DNA of 40,301 nt from Candidatus Uhrbacteria bacterium (GCA_016206145.1 JACQSA010000020.1:1-40301), one strand, 5' to 3'. Counted from the first letter of the stretch, positions 25,826 through 34,665 are shown. Numbers and translations are program-made. The notes: a model not told the origin generated them from the letters alone.

Positions 25826-26562
25826 ATTTTTTTATTTTTTCCTCCCGTATACTCATACTCATCTTCGCGTAAGCGTCGCAGTCCAGGGCCTTGAGTCATT
25901 TCCTCATGAATGTGCGCAATAAGACCCGGTACTCGTCCGATAAGAAACACCCCTCTTGCCTGAATGGGGTCAAATCCCATATCAAGAAGGACTGCCGCCA
26001 GTGCTCCGTCTATATTCAGTGGCAATTTCTTTGACGAAACTGCATTGAGCGATTTTTCTACCATCAACGCAAATTCGCAATATGTTCCAAAAAAACCCAG
26101 TTCACGCGCCTTGGCACACAAGGCAGTCACGCGAGAATCTTCCAAAAGAACTTTATGGCCGTACCCCGGAACACGAATCTTTTTTTCTTTCAAGGATCCA
26201 ATCAATACATCAATGTCTGCTGTGTCTTTCTGCGACGAAAAAAATTCTGCCGCATCCTGTGCTGCTCCGCCATGGAGTTTCCCAAACGCAAGGATCCCGC
26301 TTGCAAGCGCAGTGTGCAGACTATTGCCTGTCGATGCCGTAAGCCGAGACACAACCGCTGACGCAACTCCAATACCATGATCAATACACGCAACGAGCAA
26401 CGCATCCATCATTCTCGCTTCAGCTGCAGATGGCAATGTGCCGCGCAATACTAAAAATACCACATCGCTAAAACTTTTTTTTGCCATCAATGAGGTCAAC
26501 TCATAGCCACGGATAGATTCTTTGCCGTGTTCCACTTCGCTAATTGCTGTGCGCCATTTCAT
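25822..26562 (-). CDS. ccl: Citryl-CoA lyase (citrate-synthase-like part of split ATP-citrate lyase)
   Basis: 246-residue single citrate-synthase-like domain, the size of citryl-CoA lyase rather than full citrate synthase (about 430). The catalytic triad positions are visible: H97 in GKLHGGAAQDAA, H136 in VPGYGHKV followed by DSRV, and D185 in PLNIDGALAAV. The order and the DHGIGVASAVVSRL stretch match the C-terminal lyase domain of AclA/ACLY and stand-alone Ccl of Aquificales. It would split citryl-CoA to acetyl-CoA and oxaloacetate. Upstream genes supply the two synthetase parts. Its start codon lies in the end of the 128-bp inverted-repeat element, and it overlaps tdh by ATGA. A citrate synthase direction cannot be excluded. 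Confidence 0.82.
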   Translation of the reverse strand: MKWRTAISEVEHGKESIRGYELTSLMAKKSFSDVVFLVLRGTLPSAAEARMMDALLVACIDHGIGVASAVVSRLTASTGNSLHTALASGILAFGKLHGGAAQDAAEFFSSQKDTADIDVLIGSLKEKKIRVPGYGHKVLLEDSRVTALCAKARELGFFGTYCEFALMVEKSLNAVSSKKLPLNIDGALAAVLLDMGFDPIQARGVFLIGRVPGLIAHIHEEMTQGPGLRRLREDEYEYTGGKNKKI

Positions 26563-26688
26563 CCCGTTAGAGGGCTGTCGCCTTATGATTTATGATAATT
26601 GCTATAGTCATAGAGTATTATGTTACAATGTCGTTGTTGCCGTAAGGAAAAATTTAAGATTTTTCCTGTCGAGACCCTCTAACGGGAT
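26561..26688 (-). repeat. 128-bp element with perfect 14-bp inverted ends inside the acl genes
   Basis: ATCCCGTTAGAGGG (26561-26574) and its exact reverse complement (26675-26688) bound the spacer. On the transcript the first arm follows the synthetase TGA directly and the second arm includes the AT of the lyase ATG, so the stem would sequester the start codon. Inside is a perfect 9-bp hairpin AGGAAAAAT/ATTTTTCCT (26645-26667) with no T run after it. Confidence 0.8.
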
Positions 26689-27582
26689 TCATACCACATC
26701 CTTAATTACGATGGCCATATCTTCGTAACGATCAACGACTGTTGCCCCACTCGCGCGAAGAGCTGTTTCTTTCTCTTGCACAGAGCCCTTCCCTTTTTCT
26801 ATCAATGCGCCTGCATGGCCGATCGTCATACCCTCAGGAAGTTGTTGCGCGAATTTTCCACCGATAAAAACAACCAAGGGTTTTGTAAACTGTTTCTTTA
26901 AAAGCATTTCGGCGACAACACATTCATATTCTCCGCCTACTTCTCCAAACAATACAACGCCTTTGGTATCCGGATCCGCTTCAAAAAGTTTCAATGCGTC
27001 TGCATAGGGCGTACCGATCAAGAGATCACCGCCAACGTGAATTGCAGTAGAGATGCCAATCCCTTTGCGTCGAAGCTGCCAAGAAACTTCGTTCATCATG
27101 CCGCCGGATCGTGAGATGACTCCGACAGTGCCGAGAGCATAGATCGCATCAGGATCATCTCCTCCCGCGACTCCGATACGCCCCTTTCCAGAACTGATAA
27201 TACCCAAAGATGCCGGCCCCACGATCCTCACTTTATGCCGATGAGCCAATGCAAGGCACTCCGCAGTGTCCCGAATCGGAATGCGCTCAGTCATCACGTT
27301 GATAAGAGGAATCCCGGCTGCGATTGCTTCTCTGATGGCATCTGCGGCAGCAAAAGGAGGTACATAAATCGCTGTGGCATTGATATCGGGATGATATTTG
27401 AACGCGTGTTCAATGCTGTCATATACAGGGATACCGTCAATGTTCTGGCTGCCTTTGCCGGGAGTGACACCTGCAACTACGATCGTATGATACGCGCGTG
27501 CGGCAATGCTTGCTCGCCGCCCCTCCTTGCCCGTAATGCCTTGAATAAGAAGGCGGGTAGATTCATCTATCAAAATGCTCAT
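26689..27582 (-). CDS. aclA: ATP-citrate lyase / citryl-CoA synthetase, SucD-like subunit (AclA N-terminal half)
   Basis: 297 residues: N-terminal CoA-binding Rossmann domain (LIQGITGKEGRR ... VAGVTPGKGSQ) and ligase-CoA flavodoxin-like domain. The phosphohistidine is H256 in GMTIGHAGALIEKGKGS. SRSGGMMNEVSW resembles the ACL signature SRSGGMSNE more than the SRSGTLTYE of succinyl-CoA synthetase. The reaction would be formation of citryl-CoA with the AclB-like partner whose gene overlaps it by ATGA upstream. The lyase domain normally fused after this region in AclA is a separate gene here. Succinate-CoA ligase alpha subunit is the alternative; the ACL-type partner and the lyase gene argue against it. 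Confidence 0.8.
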   Translation of the reverse strand: MSILIDESTRLLIQGITGKEGRRASIAARAYHTIVVAGVTPGKGSQNIDGIPVYDSIEHAFKYHPDINATAIYVPPFAAADAIREAIAAGIPLINVMTERIPIRDTAECLALAHRHKVRIVGPASLGIISSGKGRIGVAGGDDPDAIYALGTVGVISRSGGMMNEVSWQLRRKGIGISTAIHVGGDLLIGTPYADALKLFEADPDTKGVVLFGEVGGEYECVVAEMLLKKQFTKPLVVFIGGKFAQQLPEGMTIGHAGALIEKGKGSVQEKETALRASGATVVDRYEDMAIVIKDVV

Positions 27583-28760
27583 ATAGAAATTTTATCCATA
27601 AGTATTTTTGCCGTATCCGTCATGGAAACTTCTCTTCCGTACCACGAAAGGTTCAAATTTTTTTCTCGAGCGGTTTGCTCCATACGCGATCGACCTTCTT
27701 CTTCAAAAGGGCCTGCGCGGCGCACAACGATTGGCACTGAGGGAGCGACATCGCGCAGAGCATCTGCGATTCCTGCCATTGTTTCTCCGATGTGCGTAAA
27801 ATTTGCAACACCCCCGACGATCCATATTCCTTTTACATTGGGTTTTGAAAACACAATCTTTGCAAGCTCATAGACTTTTTCACGTGGAGGATTGCCGGAA
27901 TACTCTGTATAATTTGCGGCCCGACCGCCAACTGCCTCAAGCGCGTCCATCATGCTGATACTTGCTCCTCCTCCGGAAAAAAGGCATGCGATGTTTCCAT
28001 CGAATTCGATATATTTTCCTGCGGTACCGCGATAATAAAATTCACCCGTATCAATAACTCGTACGGCTTGCTCCCGAGGAGTCGGCGCGCGCCCCATGAC
28101 AGTACGCGAAGGGTAGTGCCATGTATGCCGATATTCGCTGTCGTCATCAAGTATTACCTTGGCATCAAGCGCTCGAAACTCTCCTTCACTGAGCCGCACC
28201 AACGGATTTATTTCTGCCAATCGCGCGTCTTCTTCCGAAAAAAGCGTATACAGCGAACGCGAAAGAGAAACAAGCGCAAGAAGATCTTTTCCACGCACTC
28301 CGCACTTAAGAAAAAAATTGCGAATCCGAAATTCTTCAAATCCTCGCACCGGGTGGATCACTGTTTCAAATATGTCTCTTTGCTCCTCAACATGATTTCC
28401 GCCAGAAAAAGAAAAAAGTAACACGGGAGAAAAATATCTTGTCGAATAGGTCATGGAAAGATACCATTCCGCAAGTATGGAAATTTTTTCTTCGACCAAA
28501 ATTGCACACACCTGCTCTCCTTGAAACGGCTGAGCAAAAAGCATTTCACCCTTTTGTGACAAGTCTTCCGTATTCTCAGCAAAAAAAATACCGCTATGCA
28601 ATCCTCGTTTCCCTTTGAGCACCTGAACTTTGAGAACGCACGGAAATATGTCCCACACGATATGTGCAAGCTCTTCTCGCGCAGAAACGAGCACACTCTG
28701 CGGAGTCTTTATGCCATAGGAACGAAACAAATTTTTCCCTTCATGCTCGTAGAGAATCAT
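27579..28760 (-). CDS. aclB: ATP-citrate lyase, AclB-type ATP-grasp/citrate-binding subunit
   Basis: 393 residues, the length of bacterial AclB (about 400). Residues about 1-230 form the ATP-grasp domain (ILYEHEGKNLFRSYGI ... ARLAEINPLVRL), and about 245-393 the citrate/CoA-ligase domain with ACL-specific motifs: SGGGASISMMDAL, NYTEYSGNPP, GGVANFTHIGETMAGI and VVRRAGPFEEEG. These correspond to GGGAS, ANYGEYSG, GGSIANFTNV and RRGGPNYQEG of ACLY. It would bind ATP and citrate and pass phosphate to the His of the partner. It is 11 nt after the acetyltransferase gene and overlaps the partner by ATGA. A plain SucC is the alternative and fits less well. Confidence 0.83.
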   Translation of the reverse strand: MILYEHEGKNLFRSYGIKTPQSVLVSAREELAHIVWDIFPCVLKVQVLKGKRGLHSGIFFAENTEDLSQKGEMLFAQPFQGEQVCAILVEEKISILAEWYLSMTYSTRYFSPVLLFSFSGGNHVEEQRDIFETVIHPVRGFEEFRIRNFFLKCGVRGKDLLALVSLSRSLYTLFSEEDARLAEINPLVRLSEGEFRALDAKVILDDDSEYRHTWHYPSRTVMGRAPTPREQAVRVIDTGEFYYRGTAGKYIEFDGNIACLFSGGGASISMMDALEAVGGRAANYTEYSGNPPREKVYELAKIVFSKPNVKGIWIVGGVANFTHIGETMAGIADALRDVAPSVPIVVRRAGPFEEEGRSRMEQTAREKNLNLSWYGREVSMTDTAKILMDKISI

Positions 28761-28771
28761 TCACGCAAGGG

Positions 28772-29440
28772 TTAAAGGTTAGTGTAGGGTTGGACCAGAT
28801 TCTTAATTTCTTCACGTCCATACACTCCCGATGTTACTCGATATGATGAAAGAAACCATACATCCTTTTCAAAAATAATTCCCGGACCTACTGCAGTATT
28901 CACACCAAGTTGGCACCGATCACCCAGGATCACTCCAAATTTTTTCAGTTCTGTGTCTTTGCCATCAATCACGATCTTAGCCTCGTCGAATCGCAGATTC
29001 GCCACCTTGGCGCCGGCACCAAAATGAACGTTATTGCCAAGCACTGAATCACCCACATAATTAAAGTGATCAAGCCTTACTCCGTCAAATAGGATCGATC
29101 GAATCAACTCTGTGGTATGGCCGATAACACAATTATCTCCTGTAATCACGCTGCCGCGAATATATGCGCCAGAACGGATTTCACAATTCTTTCCAATAAT
29201 AGTCGGCCCTTTGATCACTGCGCCATGTTCAATGGTGGTACCCTCACCGATCTCTACAATGTCTTCGATATGCACATCACCATGAATGACGCCACGATTC
29301 CCGGGCTTGATGATGAAACGAAGGTATTCTTCAATTCGTGGAAAAAGAATCCACATCTGACCTTCTGGCAATCCTTCAAAAAGAGACTGTACTCTCTCTG
29401 GTATGTATGTAAAAAACTGTTTCATGTGTTTCGTTGCCAT
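28772..29440 (-). CDS. GlmU-type left-handed beta-helix acetyltransferase, stand-alone
   Basis: 222 residues of hexapeptide-repeat left-handed beta-helix with no nucleotidyltransferase domain. The segment DHFNYVGDSVLGNNVHFGAG then VANLRFDE matches the GlmU acetyltransferase site: H125 aligns with catalytic His363 of E. coli GlmU and N148 with Asn386. ANLRFDE followed by KKFGVILGDRCQLGVNT is closest to archaeal-type bifunctional sugar-1-P enzymes. Expected activity is acetyl-CoA-dependent N-acetylation of glucosamine-1-phosphate; other amino sugars are possible. It lies 3 nt after glmS and 11 nt before aclB. The uridylyltransferase partner must be elsewhere. Confidence 0.8.
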   Translation of the reverse strand: MATKHMKQFFTYIPERVQSLFEGLPEGQMWILFPRIEEYLRFIIKPGNRGVIHGDVHIEDIVEIGEGTTIEHGAVIKGPTIIGKNCEIRSGAYIRGSVITGDNCVIGHTTELIRSILFDGVRLDHFNYVGDSVLGNNVHFGAGAKVANLRFDEAKIVIDGKDTELKKFGVILGDRCQLGVNTAVGPGIIFEKDVWFLSSYRVTSGVYGREEIKNLVQPYTNL

Positions 29441-29443
29441 GCA

Positions 29444-31267
29444 CTATTCCACTGTTACGCTCTTTGCCAAATTCCGCGGCCGATCGACATCACGCCCAAG
29501 CGCTACTGCCATATGATAGGCAAAAAGTTGCAACGGCAGAGTATTGAGAAGTGGCTCGAGAAGCTCCATGGTGGGGGGGGCAAAAATTATATCCTCGGAA
29601 AAGTCACGCGCATCCTCATCGCCTTCGGTTGCGAGCAGAATAATCTTGCCTCCTCGCGCGCGGACTTCTTCGATATTGCTTCGCATTTTTTCGTACAAAG
29701 AATTCTTAGTCATGATGGCAAAGACCGGAAATGCAGGATCCAAAAGTGCGTTCACGCCATGCTTCATTTCTCCGGCAGGATATCCTTCACTATGGATATA
29801 AGAAATCTCTTTGAGTTTCAGAGAGCCTTCCAATGCGACAGGATAATTTACGCCTCTGCCCAAAAAAAGGAAATCTCGATACTCCTTATGCTTTTCAGCC
29901 AGCGTTTTGATATGCTCGCTTTGTTCTAACATCTTTTTCATTTTTTCTGGAATCTCATAAAGAGCATGGATCATGCGTTGTCCGGCTGCCACATTCATTT
30001 TTTTCATACGAGAAAACTCCAGAGCAGCAAGGAGGAGTACTGCGATCATGTTTGTGTATGCTTTGGTGGAAGCAACTGCAAGCTCCGGGCCTGCATGAAT
30101 GTATGTCCCGCCCTCTGTTTCGCGAGCAATCGTGGATCCCACTACATTTACTATGCCGCGTACAATCGCACCTTTTCGTTTTGCCTCGCGCACCGCAGCG
30201 AGCGTGTCTGCAGTTTCACCGGATTGAGAAATCACAAAAACCAACGTATGCTCATCGAGTACACAATCGCGATAGCGAAATTCAGATGCCACATCAACTT
30301 CGCAGGGTATTTCCATGAGGCGTTCAAATATGTATTTCCCGATCATGCCCGTATGATATGCGGTGCCACAGGCAACGAACACAATGCGATTTACGTTACG
30401 GATCTCTTCAGGAGTGAGATTTAATCCACCAAGATACGCAGTGCCTTCATCTTCGATAATACGACCCCGAAGCGCATCTTTATACACCGTGGGTTGATCA
30501 AAAATTTCTTTGAGCATAAAATGCGGATATCCTTGCTTTTGAGCTTGCTCATCATCCCAATCAATATGTTGGATGTCTTTATGGATGCGAGTTTCACGAA
30601 GCGTATATATGTTGATCCCTTCTCGTGTAAGTTCTGCAATCTCTCCATCATCAAGAAACGTAACATCTTTTGTGTGGGTAAGAAGCGGCGTGGGGTCAGA
30701 TGCGACATAGTATTCTCCATCCGCCATGCCGATTACAAGCGGACTTCCCATACGTGCGCAGATCAGAGTATCGGGATGATCTCTGTGCATAACAACCAGA
30801 CCATAGGTGCCATGTACGTGTTGCAACGCCTGCGCAACACTGTGACGTAGGTTGCCATCGTAATGGGACTCGATGAGATGCGCGAGAATTTCCGAATCAG
30901 TCTGCGAAACAAATGTATGTTTTTCTGAGAATTCTTTGCGAAGCTCACGATAATTTTCAATAATGCCGTTATGGACAAGAATGATATCTTCGCCACAGCC
31001 CCGATGAGGATGAGCATTGAACTCTGTAACTCCCCCATGAGTCGCCCATCGAGTATGCGCAATACCCATGGTGCCTTCGATCGTGTGCCCGCCAATTTTA
31101 TCTATCAAATTATCAATACGCCCCACAGCTCGCTCTATACTAATGCCATGCTGTCCCAAAACAGCAATGCCTGCGCTGTCGTATCCTCGATATTCAAGAC
31201 GGCGCAACCCTTGCAAAAGAAGAGGGGTCGCTTGTTTTATTCCGATATATCCGATAATTCCACACAT
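29444..31267 (-). CDS. glmS: Glutamine--fructose-6-phosphate aminotransferase
   Basis: 607 residues, full length. Makes glucosamine-6-phosphate from fructose-6-phosphate and glutamine, first step to UDP-GlcNAc. The Ntn-type glutaminase starts MCGIIGYIG with nucleophile Cys2 after Met removal, and contains HTRWATHG and HNGIIENY. Two SIS domains follow (VACGTAYHTGMIGKY, FVISQSGETADTLAA) and the C-terminus PRNLAKSVTVE is the family signature tail. No glmS ribozyme-like leader space exists, as only 13 nt separate it from the TrmB gene. The - strand run starting here continues into the acetyltransferase and acl genes. Confidence 0.97.
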   Translation of the reverse strand: MCGIIGYIGIKQATPLLLQGLRRLEYRGYDSAGIAVLGQHGISIERAVGRIDNLIDKIGGHTIEGTMGIAHTRWATHGGVTEFNAHPHRGCGEDIILVHNGIIENYRELRKEFSEKHTFVSQTDSEILAHLIESHYDGNLRHSVAQALQHVHGTYGLVVMHRDHPDTLICARMGSPLVIGMADGEYYVASDPTPLLTHTKDVTFLDDGEIAELTREGINIYTLRETRIHKDIQHIDWDDEQAQKQGYPHFMLKEIFDQPTVYKDALRGRIIEDEGTAYLGGLNLTPEEIRNVNRIVFVACGTAYHTGMIGKYIFERLMEIPCEVDVASEFRYRDCVLDEHTLVFVISQSGETADTLAAVREAKRKGAIVRGIVNVVGSTIARETEGGTYIHAGPELAVASTKAYTNMIAVLLLAALEFSRMKKMNVAAGQRMIHALYEIPEKMKKMLEQSEHIKTLAEKHKEYRDFLFLGRGVNYPVALEGSLKLKEISYIHSEGYPAGEMKHGVNALLDPAFPVFAIMTKNSLYEKMRSNIEEVRARGGKIILLATEGDEDARDFSEDIIFAPPTMELLEPLLNTLPLQLFAYHMAVALGRDVDRPRNLAKSVTVE

Positions 31268-31280
31268 AGATAAAGAAGGT

Positions 31281-32054
31281 CTAATGATCTAGGGAGTGGC
31301 CAAGAGCCTTCCAAAGATGATCAAAAATAATTAATTCGGTACGATAGATCGCATCATCTTGCACAACAAATGCATGCAGTTCATCATCTTGTGAGTTTTG
31401 GCTGATCGTTACTACTGTTCCTGCATAGAGAATGCGGTACGTCGGAGTGCCATGGTCTGTGGGAAGCCAGCGCCGTTCGGAAAGATCTTGGTATTCACCG
31501 CCGGCACCGACCGCAATGACATTGACTGATATTCCCCGACGAATGCGTTCTTGGGTAAAAGAAGGAAAACTATGATACAAGCTATCGCGAATTTCAACCG
31601 ATGAGTACACCCGATATAATTTTTTTTCTTGCGCACCGACAATATCAAGGACATCTTCAAGGATCAAACGAATCCCTTGACGCCCTTCATACGAACGCAC
31701 TGATGTTTTTGCGACACCGTCGCTGCGAAGCGCATTGAGCTTAGGAAGTTGCGCTTGAAGCTCTTGATAGTTTGCTTGCATCGCAGAAAGGGAGTCTTGA
31801 AAAAGAGTTACGATTTTTTCAGGACTTTCCGCAACAAAGTATTGTCGCTTCTGTTTATGATAATAGCTCACTAACCCACGATCAATGAGTGAACGAAGAA
31901 TGGTATGGGTGGTCCCTCGATTAATGTCAGCTACCCCTGCGATCTTTCGTACAGGGGAGGGGCCGGAGGTAAGTAATGCAAGGTATACACGGGCATCTTT
32001 GTCATCAAGTCCGCAACGAATAAGTAAGTTTTGAAATTCAAGTGTAGAAATCAT
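31281..32054 (-). CDS. TrmB-family transcriptional regulator
   Basis: 257 residues. N-terminal winged helix (about 4-70: LLIRCGLDDKDARVYLALLT, VADINRGTTHTILRSLIDRGL) of TrmB type, a helical linker (about 75-110), and a C-terminal effector-binding domain (SYEGRQGIRLILEDVLDIV onward, with VYSSVEIRDSLY). TrmB proteins of archaea and some bacteria sense sugars and control carbohydrate genes. It is first in the operon before glmS (13 nt). Its promoter is nearly consensus with a leader of about 11 nt, and TGACAG occurs both at the -35 and near the start site, a possible autoregulatory site. Confidence 0.85.
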   Translation of the reverse strand: MISTLEFQNLLIRCGLDDKDARVYLALLTSGPSPVRKIAGVADINRGTTHTILRSLIDRGLVSYYHKQKRQYFVAESPEKIVTLFQDSLSAMQANYQELQAQLPKLNALRSDGVAKTSVRSYEGRQGIRLILEDVLDIVGAQEKKLYRVYSSVEIRDSLYHSFPSFTQERIRRGISVNVIAVGAGGEYQDLSERRWLPTDHGTPTYRILYAGTVVTISQNSQDDELHAFVVQDDAIYRTELIIFDHLWKALGHSLDH

Positions 32055-32071
32055 AATAAAACTGTCATCAA

Positions 32072-32100
32072 ATACTATCGTGAGCCTCCTAAGCTGTCAA
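32072..32100 (-). promoter_or_regulatory. Promoter of the TrmB-glmS-acl operon
   Basis: Minus strand: TTGACA, 17-nt spacer, TAGTAT; start about 32065, leader about 11 nt. TGACAG recurs downstream (32060-32065), giving a direct repeat around the promoter. Confidence 0.75.
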
Positions 32101-32201
32101 GAGAGTTTTGACTAATATCTGTTGAAAGATTGAATTGAAAGTAAAAAATGGTGTCCAAAAATTGTTGCAATTACTATAAAAAAATAGAGTAGGGTGGGTA
32201 G

Positions 32202-32230
32202 TTGCATAAACTAATAAATAAATGTAAACT
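32202..32230 (+). promoter_or_regulatory. Promoter of the small gene at 32257
   Basis: TTGCAT, 17-nt spacer, TAAACT; the predicted start near 32237 leaves a leader of about 20 nt. Surrounding bases are very AT-rich, so this is moderate evidence. Confidence 0.4.
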
Positions 32231-32256
32231 ACGTTCATAAATCATAAAAATATTTT

Positions 32257-32580
32257 ATGACTGGGAAACAAGAACGTGGGGGGATAAAACCTCTTTCAAA
32301 CGAAGAGTTAATAAAAATAATCGACCAAATAGCTGAAATGGAAGGCAAACTCGCCCTTTCGAAAGAAGAACAAGGCAAGCTCGATACGCTAAAAACTACG
32401 CTATCCGATCAAGAAATGATGCTTTCGACAGATAAGGTGAAACACCTACATGATGAGGCGAGTAAAGTAGCTATTTCCCCGGATTCAAAAAAAATTTTTG
32501 ATGAGACTACAAAGTTTATGAAACAACGAGGCGTGGAGGACCTTACCGATAAACCGTACAAAGAAAAGAGTGGAGAGTAG
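32257..32580 (+). CDS. Small charged hypothetical protein
   Basis: 107 residues, helical and strongly charged, with no membrane segment or cysteine. I do not recognise it. The middle (EMEGKLALSKEEQGKLDTLKTTLSDQ, quoted in part) has a helix-hairpin look. It is a single gene with its own promoter, convergent with fbaB, whose stop lies 9 nt beyond. A single intact ORF with a candidate promoter supports it, but conservation has not been tested. Confidence 0.5.
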   Translation: MTGKQERGGIKPLSNEELIKIIDQIAEMEGKLALSKEEQGKLDTLKTTLSDQEMMLSTDKVKHLHDEASKVAISPDSKKIFDETTKFMKQRGVEDLTDKPYKEKSGE

Positions 32581-32589
32581 TTTGTGAGT

Positions 32590-33666
32590 TTAGACAACCG
32601 TCACCTCTTTACACAAATACACATCTTGCACTGCTTGCACAATTTTTATTCCTTCTTCGCGGGGTTTTTGAAACGCCTTACGACCTAAGATGAGGCCGCT
32701 ACCACCTGCGCGTTTATTGATTACGGCTGTTTTGACCGCGTCTTTAAGATCGTCATTACCGCTTTCTCCCCCGGAATTGATCAAACCAATTCTTCCCATA
32801 TAACAATTTGCGACTTGATACCGCGCCAGATCAATGGGATGGTCGGAAGATAACTCGGTATACATACGCTCGTCATATTTCCCATACTTCTTTTCGCCCG
32901 CATTCAACGCCTTATACCCACCGTTGTTAGTCGACAATTTTTGCTTGATCAAATCCGCTTCAATTGTTACGCCCAAATGATTCGCTTGGCTCGAAAGGTC
33001 AGATGCAGAATGGTAATCAACGCCGTTTGCTTTAAAACCATTATTGCGAAGATAACACCAGAGTACGGTAAAGAGACCAAGACGGTGAGCTTCCGCAAAT
33101 GCTTTACTCGCTTCCTGCAACTGCCGTTTTGATTCTGACGATCCGAAATAAATCGTTGCGCCAACGCCTCGCGCTCCCATATCGTACGCTTGCTGAGCAG
33201 AAGCAAACATAGTCTGATCGTAGTCATTGGGATAGCGTAAAAAATCATTGTGATTCAGTTTTACAATGAAGGGAATTTTATCAGCATACTTTTTTGCCAT
33301 AATTCCTAACACTCCAAGCGTAGACGCAACAGCATTGCATCCTGCTTCATGGGCAAATGAAATAATATATTCCGGATCAAAATAGTCTGGATTTTTCGCA
33401 AAGCTTGCACCTGCGGAATGTTCGATTCCCTGATCTACGGGAAAAATGGAAAGATACCCTGTACCTCCGAGTCTTCCGTGTGCGTATACCCTTTTTAGAC
33501 TCTCCTGCACTTTAGCGGATCTATCTGATTGCGAAAAAATATTCTCAACATGTTTTGCGCTTGGTACAGTAAGTCGCTCTTTTGCAATTTTTGGACTGCT
33601 AAATCCCAATAATGATTCAGCATCTTTGCCTAACATTTCTTGAATCTCTGTGTATGAAGAGGACAT
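32590..33666 (-). CDS. fbaB: Class I fructose-bisphosphate aldolase (FbaB/DhnA type)
   Basis: 358-residue TIM-barrel aldolase using a Schiff-base lysine. Recognisable segments are [53 protein letters not shown] (candidate lysine region) and [15 protein letters not shown] with phosphate-binding GG. It interconverts fructose-1,6-bisphosphate and triose phosphates. It is 11 nt downstream of glpX, so the pair performs the two steps from triose phosphate to fructose-6-phosphate, the substrate of GlmS encoded nearby. Start ATG fits; no Shine-Dalgarno is seen. Confidence 0.93.
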   Translation of the reverse strand: MSSSYTEIQEMLGKDAESLLGFSSPKIAKERLTVPSAKHVENIFSQSDRSAKVQESLKRVYAHGRLGGTGYLSIFPVDQGIEHSAGASFAKNPDYFDPEYIISFAHEAGCNAVASTLGVLGIMAKKYADKIPFIVKLNHNDFLRYPNDYDQTMFASAQQAYDMGARGVGATIYFGSSESKRQLQEASKAFAEAHRLGLFTVLWCYLRNNGFKANGVDYHSASDLSSQANHLGVTIEADLIKQKLSTNNGGYKALNAGEKKYGKYDERMYTELSSDHPIDLARYQVANCYMGRIGLINSGGESGNDDLKDAVKTAVINKRAGGSGLILGRKAFQKPREEGIKIVQAVQDVYLCKEVTVV

Positions 33667-33677
33667 AGATAAAAAAA

Positions 33678-34637
33678 TTAATGGATTGTTGAATGAGAAT
33701 CGAAACGATGATACGTCTCCAAAAACCGAATGGTTTTTGTTTTTACTCGCATCACTACTGAATGGGTAATGCAGTACTTATCCGTGTATCGTACACCTTG
33801 TAAAAGAGGCCCGTCAATGACACCTGTCGCCGTAAATGTCAGATCTTCCCCTTTGGCCAAATCATCAAGTAATAATTTTCCGTCAATGTCTGTAATGCCC
33901 ATGTTTGCGAGTGTTTGTTTTTGTTTATCATTTTTTGGAGCTAATCGAACTTGAAAACCGCCCCCAAGACATTTGATTGCAGCGGCGGCCAACACCGCTT
34001 CTGCGCTTGCCCCGACACCCATGAGCATATCAATGCCGGAATCAGGAAGAGATGGCGCAATCGCTGCAGCAACATCGCCGTCAGAGATAAGCCGAACCCG
34101 GGCATCAACAGCTCGAATGTCTTTGATGAGTTGTTCATGACGCGGACGATCTAGCACCACTATCATCATATCACGCACGGGCTTTTTCAACCGAGCGGCA
34201 ACACGAGTAATGTTATCGGCAACTGTTGCATCAAGATCAATTACATCTTTCCCTGCCGGACCGCATGCGATTTTGTTCATATACATGTCTGGTGCATGAA
34301 ACAACGATCCCTTAATGCCGGTAGCAATGACTGATATCGCATTGGGTCTGCCATTTGCCACGCTGTCCGTGCATTCGAGCGGATCAACGGCAATGTCAAT
34401 CTCTGGACCATTTCCAGTGCCGACGACTTCATTGATATAAAGTTCCGGCGCTTCGTCTTTTGCGCCCTCCCCGATCACAACGACTCCACGAAAATCAATG
34501 TAGTTAAATCTGTCGCGCATCTCATCCACCGCAGCGCCATCAGCTGCTTTGCCGTCTCCTCGACCAATAAAACCCGCAGCCGCAATTGCCGCGGCTTCGG
34601 TAACACGAACAAATTCGAGAGCTAAGTTTCTATCCAT
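33678..34637 (-). CDS. glpX: Class II fructose-1,6-bisphosphatase
   Basis: 319-residue GlpX-type, metal-dependent phosphatase making fructose-6-phosphate. Motifs are [67 protein letters not shown] and [10 protein letters not shown]. Two positions differ from the norm: DP-x-E-G-T is DPLECT, and GGAPEGV is GASAEAV, though both catalytic acids are kept. The first gene after tRNA-Ala (28 nt), probably co-transcribed with it and with fbaB. Bifunctional FBP/SBPase activity is possible but not decidable here. Confidence 0.93.
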   Translation of the reverse strand: MDRNLALEFVRVTEAAAIAAAGFIGRGDGKAADGAAVDEMRDRFNYIDFRGVVVIGEGAKDEAPELYINEVVGTGNGPEIDIAVDPLECTDSVANGRPNAISVIATGIKGSLFHAPDMYMNKIACGPAGKDVIDLDATVADNITRVAARLKKPVRDMMIVVLDRPRHEQLIKDIRAVDARVRLISDGDVAAAIAPSLPDSGIDMLMGVGASAEAVLAAAAIKCLGGGFQVRLAPKNDKQKQTLANMGITDIDGKLLLDDLAKGEDLTFTATGVIDGPLLQGVRYTDKYCITHSVVMRVKTKTIRFLETYHRFDSHSTIH

Positions 34638-34665
34638 AACTGGTATTTAAAAATGATATTTTCTT

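Noticed and set aside
25822-27582. Split AclA as a frameshift or sequencing error
   Set aside because: The halves are separated by a 128-bp structured spacer with its own stop and start codons, so a single base error cannot join them.
29117-29929. 270-aa + strand ORF
   Set aside because: Antisense to glmS and the acetyltransferase gene, both with strong motifs; its translation is basic/aromatic-rich with no family resemblance, a shadow ORF.
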